NCBI GenBank assembly: GCA_014904985.1
Contig: MU128946.1
Coordinates: forward strand, 1 to 19,157
Origin: Hydnum rufescens UP504
Lineage: Eukaryota > Basidiomycota > Agaricomycetes > Cantharellales > Hydnaceae
Direction of reading: 5' to 3'
Length of the DNA: 19,157 nt
Position 1 is the first letter of the stretch. The number at the start of each line of letters is the position of its first letter. Shown one piece after another: positions 1 through 8,312 of this stretch. A program made the position numbers and the translations under genes. The notes below the pieces were generated by a model. The model searched no databases and was not told the origin of the DNA. It saw nothing but the letters and a program-made list of their open reading frames with translations.

Positions 1-62
1 GTTTGAGGAGGTAGTTGGGCCCGGATGAGGTATGTAGGTAATGGGATTTTATCCCTCCAACA
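1..62 (-). repeat. LTR fragment, family C (starting end of the LTR)
   Basis: This stretch matches 13598-13659 at 60 of 62 positions by eye and ends with the same CCCTCCAACA. On the minus strand it therefore starts with TGTTGGAGGG, the shared start of all the Gypsy LTRs in this window, and it runs off the left edge. Its near identity to LTR C, against clear divergence from LTRs A and B, makes it the best candidate partner of LTR C. The bases just inside (63 onward) would then be the 3' end of that element's internal region. Confidence 0.8.
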
Positions 63-138
63 TATTAGGCCCCAGCTAAGTCGTGGTCCCTCATGACAAG
101 TTAAAAGAATGTGTTTGGTATATAATTGGCCACGACTC

Positions 139-816
139 CTATTTACAGCGTGTCTGTGTGGCCTGGCAATTGCTGGATCCAGATGGTTTGTTCACTCTGT
201 GTTCAGAACATCCTCTTGTCTTGTCTCCATCCTTACTTTTGAACATGAGTGGAGTGGTCCTAGGGTTCATGTCAATCACAGGTTGTTTCTTCTCCTTGGC
301 CTTACCAATGATGTTGATTAATTCAGCCATCCAAGGACTTTCGTATGTGGCAAGAGGCATGATTGAGTTCCAATGCTGGAACACACTTCAGATCTCAACC
401 TTAAGAGCCTTGAATCACGGGTCCGATTCATCTGCATGGTCTGCGAGTATGGTAAGAGCTCCTCAGAACAGCTCGTTTATCGCGGTGAAGTAGTCATCTA
501 ATGAAAATGACTCATTGTGTAGCCTCAACAGAATGTCCTTCAGCACATACACTGTGTCTGCAGCTTGGCATTGTTGCACTTCAATTGCATCCAACCACTT
601 GTACATCCCAGGATGTCGACTTCTTGAAATTGATTATCAAATCCTCAGTGCACCTCAAAATAGTGCTTGCATCATCCTGAATATGCTTGAATTCTCCACG
701 TAATGACTTGAATTCCCTTGCGTGCCTGTTCTGCATCTCGCGATACCCTCGTTCATAAGTGCCTATCCAAGAAGATACCGCCTTGGTCAGCCTGGTCAGC
801 CATATAGAGGGGCCTT
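139..816 (-). pseudogene. Decayed coding fragment of unknown function, possibly the 3' internal ORF of the family C element
   Basis: I do not recognise this protein. On the minus strand one frame is open from 816 to about 612 and continues in a shifted frame to a stop at 139. The second frame is broken by only three stops, at 463-465, 415-417 and 388-390. All are TGA, and each reads sensibly as Arg if the codon was CGA. The conceptual product is helical and charged: a motif WIGTYERGYREMQNRH lies near the start, followed by a Leu-rich stretch around VLKDILLRLHNES and a segment FQHWNSIMPLATYESPWM. No catalytic motif is visible. It lies directly inside an LTR edge at 62, which fits a retroelement internal region, but a captured host gene is equally possible. 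The upstream end is lost at the border of the inverted-repeat element near 816-827. Confidence 0.5.
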
Positions 817-869
817 AAAAGGAGGGACATGTTGATGACTTAGGTAGGCCTACATGGCTGAAATCAAGT

Positions 870-952
870 TTGATGTCAAGTGATGATCAAAAAGCTGAAT
901 TTGACAACTGGCAATTACAATTTGACAATATTTTGACATCAAGCAATGTCAA
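870..952. repeat. Cluster of TTGACA/TGTCAA hexamers, left edge
   Basis: Five copies of TTGACA or its complement TGTCAA lie at 874-879, 901-906, 922-927, 933-938 and 947-952, in both orientations. The right edge of the element carries four more at 4890-4895, 4897-4902, 4912-4917 and 4918-4923. Mirror-placed clusters at both ends of a mobile element are compatible with protein-binding sites or with degenerate subterminal repeats. No function is shown. Confidence 0.45.
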
Positions 953-1355
953 GTGCCTCATTTATGGGCACTTTGCAAAATCTCAGTCAACAAAATTAAT
1001 AATTAATATATACACCAGATATACTGTATAATAAAAATGCCTAAATGCGGTAATCAGATAGCCCAATGGGGATGGGTGCATTAGATAATATCCCATTACA
1101 TTATACAGTATTTCCTATTTTAAAAAATGCCTAAATGCGGAAATTGGATGAAGTGCATCCAAAAAACATTTAGGCATCCAGCCCAATGGGGGCCCAGGAC
1201 CAGGGGGAGGTGCCTGGGATAGATGGATGGGCCTCTAGGGACCCCAATAGAGCGAAAAAATCAGGCCCAGGGCCAATGATTAGTGCCTGAAACAATGAGA
1301 GCAGTAAAAACATCACCTGGAACCACCAGAACTTGACGAGAAATAAGAGCTGGGC

Positions 1356-1890
1356 GGATCACTCTGAAATTTGGCATGTGATTAGAGATTACCTCAACAC
1401 AAATCATATCAAAATTTCAGCCAAATTCATGCATAGGTTATAGAGATATGAAGGAAACAAGTCTGGACATTAAAAATTCATTTCCTCCCCAAGAAAAATA
1501 GCTGGGGACTTGAAAGTTTGCACAGAGCATAAGGACACAATGTACTAATTATGTGCAAAACATCAGCCCAATCTACCTACTTTAAGGGAGTGAACTGGAC
1601 AATAGGTACCAGAAGCACTGGAAATTGCCAAAATGTAAGGAGTGCAAGGATCACTCTGAAATTTGGCATGTGATTAGATACTGTTTAGGCAAAGATCATA
1701 TCAAAATTTCTGCCAGATCTACTCAGAAGGTACAGAGATATGAGGGAAACAAGTTTAAACATTGAAAATCAATTTACTCCCCCCACAGACAAGGTATGGA
1801 CTTGAAATTAGACATGGGTTATAACCATATAATTAACTAGCCATGTGCCAAAAATCAGCATATTCTGTTTACTTCTAGACATTCAACTCC
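1356..1890 (+). repeat. Diverged tandem modules (period 292 bp) inside the left arm
   Basis: Module 1 begins at 1356 and module 2 at 1648 with the same GATCACTCTGAAATTTGGCA. Each then has, in the same order and spacing, ATCATATCAAAATTTC, an AGAGATATGA block, GGGAAACAAG or its variant, a C-rich tract, GGACTTGAAA, an ATCAGC block, and a closing GACATTCAAC-like or GGAGTGAAC-like end. Similarity within a module is patchy, so the duplication is much older than the palindrome. The mirror image occupies about 3446-3980 in the right arm. Weaker echoes (AAAATTTCAG, CAGCCCA) continue to about 2460. Confidence 0.7.
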
Positions 1891-3931
1891 CTTTTCAGGA
1901 AAAAAGAGAACAACAAGCTACTATGAATGTTAAACACTTTAAATTACACCCCAAATAGGTGGAATAGGCTTATAATAATATAGCCCTGACTGCATCCAAA
2001 AATGGAATCAATTGGATGTGTGGAAGTAGCTTAAATTGAGGGGGAGGGGGAGGAAGATCAAAAGTGAATTACATAAGATGTAGAGCAGGGGTGGCTCTGA
2101 TATTACACCACTGAGTTAATACATATATGGGGAGTGTACATGCCAGATATCAGCCCAACTGGACTCCATTTAGGCAGTGTTCCACAGGCCTCCCCCCTAA
2201 ACAACAATTTCCTCCCCAGAGCCTTCTCTCCATGTAATTCCCCTGAAAATGCACACCTGGGTCATCCAAACACATCTATAGCATTCCTCAAAATTTCAGA
2301 TTTATAACTCCAGTGTTAGAGTCTCCATAATATTTTCAAGTTTCACTGAGATACACCCTCCAGTTGGGACACTTCCAGGGCTCCAATCACTTTGAATTTT
2401 TGTAGGTCACACCTGCTCATCATTTGAGGCTCAGCCCCACATTTTCAGCCCATTCTGAGCACTTTTGACATGTGTCACATGACCAAGATCTTCCCCTCCC
2501 CCTGCTTCACTCAGTCATCCAATTTGTGTGGACTTTGTTTCCATCTGTAGTAGTAGTGTGTGACAGTGCATGATTCAAATTTCAGGAGATTCCATGCAAT
2601 ATTGATTGAGTTATTCAAGAAACATTCTAGATCAATTCAATTTGGGGGTCAGAACAGCAGTATTTCAGTGAAATACTGCTGTTCTGACCCCCAAATTGAA
2701 TTGATCTAGAATGTTTCTTGAATAACTCAATCAATATTGCATGGAATCTCCTGAAATTTGAATCATGCACTGTCACACACTACTACTACAGATGGAAACA
2801 AAGTCCACACAAATTGGATGACTGAGTGAAGCAGGGGGAGGGGAAGATCTTGGTCATGTGACACATGTCAAAAGTGCTCAGAATGGGCTGAAAATGTGGG
2901 GCTGAGCCTCAAATGATGAGCAGGTGTGACCTACAAAAATTCAAAGTGATTGGAGCCCTGGAAGTGTCCCAACTGGAGGGTGTATCTCAGTGAAACTTGA
3001 AAATATTATGGAGACTCTAACACTGGAGTTATAAATCTGAAATTTTGAGGAATGCTATAGATGTGTTTGGATGACCCAAGTGTGCATTGTCAGGGGAATT
3101 ACATGGAGAGAAGGCTCTGGGGAGGAAATTGTTGTTTAGGGGGGAGGCCTGTGGAACACTGCCTAAATGGAGTCCAGTTGGGCTGATATCTGGCATGTGC
3201 ACTCCCCATATATGTATTAACTCAGTGGTGTAATATCAGAGCCACCCCTGCTCTACATCTTATGTAATTCACTTTTGATCTTCCTCCCCCTCCCCCTCAA
3301 TTTAAGCTACTTCCACACATCCAATTGATTCCATTTTTGGATGCAGTCAGGGCTATATTATTATAAGCCTATTCCACCTATTTGGGGTGTAATTTAAAGT
3401 GTTTAACATTCATAGTAGCTTGTTGTTCTCTTTTTTCCTGAAAAGGGAGTTGAATGTCTAGAAGTAAACAGAATATGCTGATTTTTGGCACATGGCTAGT
3501 TAATTATATGGTTATAACCCATGTCTAATTTCAAGTCCATACCTTGTCTGTGGGGGGAGTAAATTGATTTTCAATGTTTAAACTTGTTTCCCTCATATCT
3601 CTGTACCTTCTGAGTAGATCTGGCAGAAATTTTGATATGATCTTTGCCTAAACAGTATCTAATCACATGCCAAATTTCAGAGTGATCCTTGCACTCCTTA
3701 CATTTTGGCAATTTCCAGTGCTTCTGGTACCTATTGTCCAGTTCACTCCCTTAAAGTAGGTAGATTGGGCTGATGTTTTGCACATAATTAGTACATTGTG
3801 TCCTTATGCTCTGTGCAAATTTTCAAGTCCCCAACTATTTTTCTTGGGGAGGAAATGAATTTTTGATGTCCAGACTTGTTTCCTTCATATCTCCATAACC
3901 TATGCATGAATTTGGCTGAAATTTTGATATG
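1405..3931. repeat. Gapless 2.5-kb palindrome, centre at 2668
   Basis: Position i pairs with 5336 - i with no net insertion or deletion over about 1,260 bases on each side. I checked anchors at 1411-1420/3916-3925, 1561-1569/3767-3775 and 2151-2156/3180-3185. The centre reads CAGTATTTCA, one G, then TGAAATACTG, so there is a single unpaired base. By eye only about a dozen mismatches occur between the arms, mostly transitions (for example 2135 against 3201). No CpG occurs anywhere in it. There is no credible protein: open frames here are short and mirrored between the arms. Confidence 0.95.
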
Positions 3932-4282
3932 AATCTGCATAGAGGTAGCATCTAATAATGTACAAAACTTTAGAATGATCTGCTCAGTGGGTATTTGGAT
4001 GTACCTCATCCAATTTCTGCATTTAGGCTTTTTTTAATAGGAATCATTGTATTATGTAATTGGCTATGATCCAAAGTTATTATGGAGTATCATCTAATCC
4101 ACCCTTTTATATTGGTCTATCTAGTTAGTGCATTTAGGCTTTTTCATAGCAGCAGGTGGCTTGCCTTTGAAACTGGGCAACTGCCAGTGTTGAGTCCCAG
4201 GTTCAATTTACTGGCAATTGCCAGAAAATTTTTTCTGTTGCACGACACCACCACCTCGATCTACCAAGAGCCCAGGACAAGC

Positions 4283-4314
4283 CACCACACCCCAGTATAG
4301 ACTGGGGTGTGGTG
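4283..4314. repeat. Perfect hairpin, 14-bp stem, 4-nt loop
   Basis: CACCACACCCCAGT (4283-4296), loop ATAG, then its exact complement ACTGGGGTGTGGTG (4301-4314). It is the first of at least three strong hairpins in the right-hand extension of the inverted-repeat element and has no counterpart in the left arm. Confidence 0.85.
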
Positions 4315-4347
4315 TTAAGGTATGTTATTATGATCTTAGCTACTCTA

Positions 4348-4384
4348 GTGCAAAAAGGGCAGCCTCTGGCTGCCCTTTTTGCAC
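4348..4384. repeat. Perfect hairpin, 17-bp stem, 3-nt loop
   Basis: GTGCAAAAAGGGCAGCC (4348-4364), loop TCT, then its exact complement (4368-4384). The T run (TTTTTGCAC) and strong stem resemble a terminator by shape, but in a fungal nuclear repeat this is more likely a structural remnant of a small inverted-repeat insertion. No CTRR-type Helitron 3' terminus follows at the expected distance. Confidence 0.85.
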
Positions 4385-4479
4385 ACTATTGATTTTTTTA
4401 ACTAACCTGTCAACCCCCCATTATAGGATCCCCTAAGTGCTCACCCAGGGGCCCCCATCCCCTCTGGTGGGCCCCTCTG

Positions 4480-4518
4480 ACCCCTGCCCCACCCCTCCAG
4501 TTGGTCTGGGGCAGGGGT
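4480..4518. repeat. GC-rich hairpin, 12-bp stem
   Basis: ACCCCTGCCCCA (4480-4491) pairs exactly with TGGGGCAGGGGT (4507-4518) across a 15-nt loop. A shorter AGGGGCC/GGCCCCT pair (4447-4453/4470-4476) lies just upstream. The left arm has a GC-rich block near 1180-1280 (CCCAGG...CCTGGG) that could be its diverged counterpart. Confidence 0.75.
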
Positions 4519-4559
4519 ACCCCCTCTTTTTTGCATGACTGGCACACAAGTGCTGGTCA

Positions 4560-4745
4560 TGTGACTTATATTATATAATTAATAGATAATATGTATATTA
4601 GGTAATACATATATATATAATATAATATAATTATGTCATCAATTAATTATATAAGATATTACATAATACTATTATTGTCTATGATTATGTCACCACTTTT
4701 TGGGTGAATTATATAATTTCCTATTTAGGCTATTATGTAATTATA
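4560..4745. repeat. AT-rich low-complexity tract
   Basis: This is almost pure A/T sequence with alternating TATA runs and interspersed ATTATGTCA motifs in both orientations (near 4630-4640 and 4683-4690). It lies in the unmatched right extension of the inverted-repeat element. No gene is visible. Confidence 0.75.
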
Positions 4746-4974
4746 TTTCCATATTGGGAATCAACAGGCCCACTGACCCATTCAGGGGTGTCCCTGGGCA
4801 TTCCAGGACCTATCCCAATACCCCCCAACCAAATATATCCATATGCTTCTGCTCACAGTGTTTGATTCTGCTCCAGAAAGATGGCCAGATGTCAATTTGA
4901 CATCCAAGGATTGTCAATTGACATCAAAGAAAATATAGGCCTCTTAGGCTGACTAGATGAGGGATTTGTCCCAC

Positions 4975-6190
4975 TGTAAGCAGGATGGTTGTGAACCAAT
5001 CCAACTACTGTCCATGTCATTGAGGATAGGACAAAAGAAGGGAGCCACAGGGACAATTTGAATATTCAGGTCTGGGGAAATGAAGGTCTTTCTGGTTAAT
5101 AGAAAATCCCAATGAACAGTGGTTGCTCAAAGGAATAGATCAGTGTCACAAAATAAAAATGTCAAGGCCACACCCTGAAGTTGTCCTCTTGACTATTCAG
5201 TCTAAATGTGGCTGTACAAAGTCTTGACAAGTGGGAAATCTCCTCCAGACAGTGGCAATACTTCAGTGCCTCAGACTGTGATAGGGGGAAAAACCAAGTA
5301 TTTACATGTCCCCTCCCCTTTATATACATTCCAGACCACAATTCAAAATTCCAGAAGAAAAGCAGAGATAAGGGAAGCATAATGAAAAAGAAATGAAGTC
5401 AAAAGCTTCAAAACTGGTGGAGATATTCAAGAATCAAGTGAAAAAGAGACAACAAACACTTTACAAGGCATTCCTCCTTTGAAACTGGATAGATTCCCTT
5501 AAGGAATGGTGGAATAGGTTGCCCTGAGTGCCCTTTGCATCGGAATTAAGAGGGCCGGAACCAATTTGTCATTTGTGTTGGTGGAGCAAGGGGGGAGTCA
5601 TGAGGAAGGGGTTGTCTTGTGAAAAATGGAGTTCGCGTCCGTTCATTTTTCCCTTGGTACCGTTCGATGCGCATTTTTAACAGCTTTCAGGGCGTGGTAC
5701 TCACGACCGAATCTGATAAGAATTGGCTTCAGAAATCAAGAAATACTCCTTCAGAGTATGAATCATGGAAAGATATTGTTACAGGGACCGCAGTTTTGAT
5801 CCGTTCGTTTCGTGTTTGGTACCGTTCGATAGGTACAATTCGTATCTTTCTGGGCGCGGTTGTTTCGAGTCGATCAGATCAAAACTGACGGAGGAATTCG
5901 AAAAATACTCCTTTAGAGTGACATAATCCCTTTTTGAATCATGTGACAGGTCCGCAGGTCCAGAATGAAGGCCAGGCACAGTCCGTGTCATTACATAATC
6001 ACAATTCTTCACCCTTAAGGCAAAGGAACGACATGGAATGATGGGTTTCAGACATATAGAATTTGGACTGTTTCTCCAATGAATGAAGGGTGTGAAAATT
6101 AAGAATCGGATGGATGTTCAGTCCGTTTGTTTGGTTGTAAAATTGGCCTCGGATGGTGTTTCTATGGTGTAGGGATTTATCCCTCCAACA
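4975..6190 (-). repeat. LTR A of a Ty3/Gypsy element (1,216 bp)
   Basis: On the minus strand it starts TGTTGGAGGGATAAATCCC at 6190 and ends ...CTGCTTACA at 4975, the TG...CA form of an LTR. Its sequence parallels LTR B (8313-9692, opposite orientation) at an estimated 85% and LTR C more distantly. Upstream (6191 onward, minus sense) lies the end of pol, so it stands where a 3' LTR belongs. The polypurine tract is poor (AATAGGCGG). The outer flank (4970-4974, CCCAC) does not match the base run after LTR C (ATGGA), so no target duplication supports pairing A with C. It contains CpG-dense duplicated modules (5631-5921). Confidence 0.88.
5631..5921 (-). repeat. Two related 130-bp modules within LTR A
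   Basis: Module 1 (5631-5760) and module 2 (5793-5921) share the same order: GTT..., CCGTTC, TTGGTACCGTTCGAT, a TTTC.GGGCG block, CGA.TC.GAT, and AAATACTCCTT.AGAGT. LTR C has the same pair at about 12965-13095 and 13125-13252, and LTR B has it reversed at about 8757-8893 and 8927-9045. The duplication therefore predates the split of the LTR families. The modules are rich in CpG, unlike the palindrome next door. Confidence 0.7.
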
Positions 6191-6203
6191 CCGCCTATTA
6201 AGG

Positions 6204-7025
6204 TCAGCCCAAGTGGCTGACCGAGGTGGCCTTGGTATTCTTCATGACCTCATCAGACATGCTGATAAAGACCTTGCCATGGGGTGCAGTCGACTTGGCC
6301 AACTCTTTCCCTTTAGTAGATGGATTGACAGGTGGAGGTGAGTCCAAGAGCTCCATGCTGATTTTGCCTGTGTCACACCCTCCTTTCTTGTGTGAGCGAT
6401 GTGAGTTTCGAACCGATGTATCAATTGTCTCCATCATTTCCGATTGATTTGTGGAAGGTGCAGGGCTACTCTGCCTTGACATGGTATCCAATTGAGGTTG
6501 ACGTCGTTTAGTTGTGTCCCTCAGTGGTGCTTGAGGTCACCTATCATCACACCAATATGACTCATCCCTCCTTCTATGTGAGGTCTCATGGTCTGCATCT
6601 GACCCAGGCGAGTTTGGATAATGGGGGATGTAGCGGTCCATCATGTTCCAGGTGAAGGTGAGCAGCCTGACCTCAGTTAGTTCTTCGACCGGCATGATAA
6701 TATGCTCCACTTGATTATCATTAGTTTGATCATACTCATTTCCTATGGTGATGGTATGCTGTTCTTGAAACTTGACAACCATCATCATGCTAATCCTAAT
6801 AAACCAGTTCAACATCTTCATTCTGCCCATGACATGGGTGTCTCTCAATCCCCATGGCAACCAGTTGAAGAGCCTCAGAGGGAACTTGTTCCCTGAGGGG
6901 AATTGAGGTGGGTTGTATTGCGCATCCAGATTCTTGTGATAGTAACCCCACATTTCTTCATCAGCTGTGACATCCGGGTTGGTTTTGTCTTCGGGTTTCA
7001 ATTCAGGATCAAGGCCCAGTGCGCA
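6204..7025 (-). pseudogene. C-terminal tail of Gypsy pol polyprotein (degenerate)
   Basis: This is the continuation of the integrase polyprotein in the same frame as 7026-7412, after an in-frame TGA at 7026-7028 and a second at 6537-6539. Both fit former CGA (Arg) codons. It has no enzymatic motif. The first part is acidic and aromatic, with a motif NWLPWGLRD and a PVEELTEVRLLTFTWNMMDRYIP stretch (about residues 60-115 of the 7001-start segment). The second is a Ser/Pro/Lys-rich low-complexity tail ending at a TAG-type stop near 6204, only 13 bases from LTR A. This position and the length are consistent with a lineage-specific tail of fungal Gypsy pol. I cannot assign a role. Confidence 0.6.
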
Positions 7026-7505
7026 TCATTGCCAGGATTTGTACTTAGATGTCCAATATTTATTGACTTCATCAGGATCAGCCAAATTCCAGGGCTGGGA
7101 CCTTTGAGGGGGAATTCTCCTGTGGGATATGGTGGATATGTCCATTTCCTCCTCATCCTGATTCCAAACCAGGGTTCTAACAACCAGCTCCTGATTGTCC
7201 CGAAAATGATAGAGCTTAAGTCTCTTCCATGCGATTGGTCTATGTAATATGATGCCATCAGGTTGCTGAACGACATATGCTCCAGATGGCCTGCATTGTA
7301 TGATAATGAAAGGTCCATACCATTTGGCCACCCCCTTGGATCTGTGTTGATTATCTAGCGCTTTGTTGTACACAATTACCCATTCACCAGGAGCATATTC
7401 ACCAGTGGCCATTCGAGCTGCATGCTTTTGGTTGAATGCATCAGCTGCCCATAATCACAACTTCTCGTTTGCCAGAAATGCTTCTTCCAAGAGCTCTTCC
7501 TTTTT
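7026..7505 (-). pseudogene. Post-integrase (GPY/F or SH3-like) domain of Gypsy pol
   Basis: The frame beginning near 7505 (SKKEELLEEAFLANEKL) continues through a TGA (former CGA, near 7448) into AADAFNQKHAAR and then PGEWVIVYNKALDNQH, KWYGPFII, GAYVVQQPDG and RPIAWKRLKLYHF. This is the familiar order of the small all-beta domain downstream of fungal Gypsy integrases: G-[DE]-WV-V, a W-GP-x-I core, then a basic WKR-K strand. It is joined to the integrase core by a frameshift near 7505-7510. The domain is thought to bind DNA or target integration in related elements; nothing here says which. Confidence 0.8.
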
Positions 7506-8312
7506 GCTTAACAGTATAATCCTTAAAGCAAGGAGATCCTCCATCATCTGAACTGAAGGCCAATCTAACAAGTGGAAAGTCCAATCCTTGACATTGTATG
7601 GCATCAGCAGGGTGTTGACCATAAAATACGTAGTAAGGTGTGTATCCCGTGTTTTGTTTTACAGTAATGTGGTCTGCCCAAATAGCATATCCTAGGTAAT
7701 CCAGCCAATTGTAGATCTGGATACCACGTATTTTCCAAAGGGTGCTGATCCAAACTGCATGGCCATGTTCGGACTTCCCATTTGCTTGGGGATTGTAAGG
7801 TGAGATCCATATGACTGGAACCTTATATTTATCCATCAGTGCCTGAACTGCACCTTTAAATTCAGACCCATTATTGATCATAAGCTGGAAAATGCACCCA
7901 TAACGACACATAACCTTGAAGAGGAAGTCTGTGACCTTGTCCAATGTGATATGTTTTAACTTGGTTGCTTCAAGGAAACCAGTGAGATTGTCAACCAAGT
8001 CAACTATATACTTATAGCCATGTTTGCCTTTAGGCATATTGATGGAGTCCATATTGAACTGCCTGAGGACTGACTTTGTTTATTGAGGTTGGACAGGTAT
8101 CTTATTCCTATACATCGATCGAATCTGACACTCATGGCATGTCTGACAGTATTGGGCTATGAAATTGTACATATTTGGCCACCAGTAGGAGTCCCTTATC
8201 TTGCAAAACGTCGGATCGTGACCTCGGTGTCCTGATTTGTCATGTGCATCCTTGCAAATCCTGGTTTGGATATCCATACTAAGAACAACCTGGAGAGGCA
8301 GTTTGTCCCTGT
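7441..8312 (-). pseudogene. Integrase (zinc-binding domain and catalytic core) of a Ty3/Gypsy element, inactivated
   Basis: The HHCC zinc-binding domain is complete: H and H in DAHDKSGHRGHD, and C and C in CQTCHECQ, with SYWWPNMYNFIAQYC between. After a TAA at 8080-8082 (likely a former CAA) the rve core follows in the same frame: FNMDSINMPKGKHGYKYIV supplies the first acidic residue, CRYGCIFQLMINNGSEF the second block, and ISPYNPQANGKSEHGH the Glu block. The second catalytic Asp, normally in a DNG motif, reads Asn (codon AAT, about 7874-7876). The core goes on through WADHITVKQNTGYTPYYVFYG to a frameshift near 7505. The start of the long frame lies in LTR B (8361-8313), so its first 16 or so residues are LTR antisense and not pol. 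RNase H, expected just upstream, is missing. Confidence 0.9.

Larger units (their letters stand above)
827..4958. mobile_element. Large inverted-repeat (foldback-like) element, possibly two tail-to-tail LTRs
   Basis: The left edge (TGATGAC...TAGGCCTA, then TTTGATGTCAA at 870-879) recurs in reverse complement at the right edge (TTTGATGTCAA complement near 4918-4928, TAGGCCTC near 4936-4942). Between them lie two inverted arms meeting at 2668. The outer arms also pair: GCCTAAATGC at 1039-1048 and 1129-1138 answers GCATTTAGGC at 4130-4139 and 4019-4028. The arms are unequal: the left holds about 180 bases (1163-1345) absent on the right, and the right holds about 700 bases (4150-4860) absent on the left. 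GAGGG at 822-826 and 4959-4963 is a possible 5-bp target duplication. TGTTGATGAC at 830, just after a purine run (AAAAGGAGGG, 817-826), looks like PPT plus LTR start, so each arm may begin as an LTR. No transposase or other protein gene is visible inside. Confidence 0.6.

Noticed and set aside
83..493. Plus-strand open frame of 136 codons
   Set aside because: It lies antisense to the protein-like minus-strand pseudogene at 139-816, whose stops show a clear mutational pattern; the plus frame has no recognisable motif.
3788..4009. Minus-strand open frame of 73 codons in the right palindrome arm
   Set aside because: Its counterpart in the left arm is interrupted, it has no motif, and it lies in a non-coding modular repeat.
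4348..4384. Helitron 3' end
   Set aside because: The hairpin fits in shape, but no CTRR terminus follows at the usual 10-12 bases, and no Rep/Helicase or 5' TC end was seen.
4348..4384. Bacterial-type rho-independent terminator
   Set aside because: The stem and T run look right, but introns and a Myb/SANT-like gene indicate a eukaryote, and no gene ends nearby.
6903..7247. Plus-strand frame of 114 codons opposite pol
   Set aside because: It is antisense to the post-integrase domain and C-terminal tail, which match a known family order.
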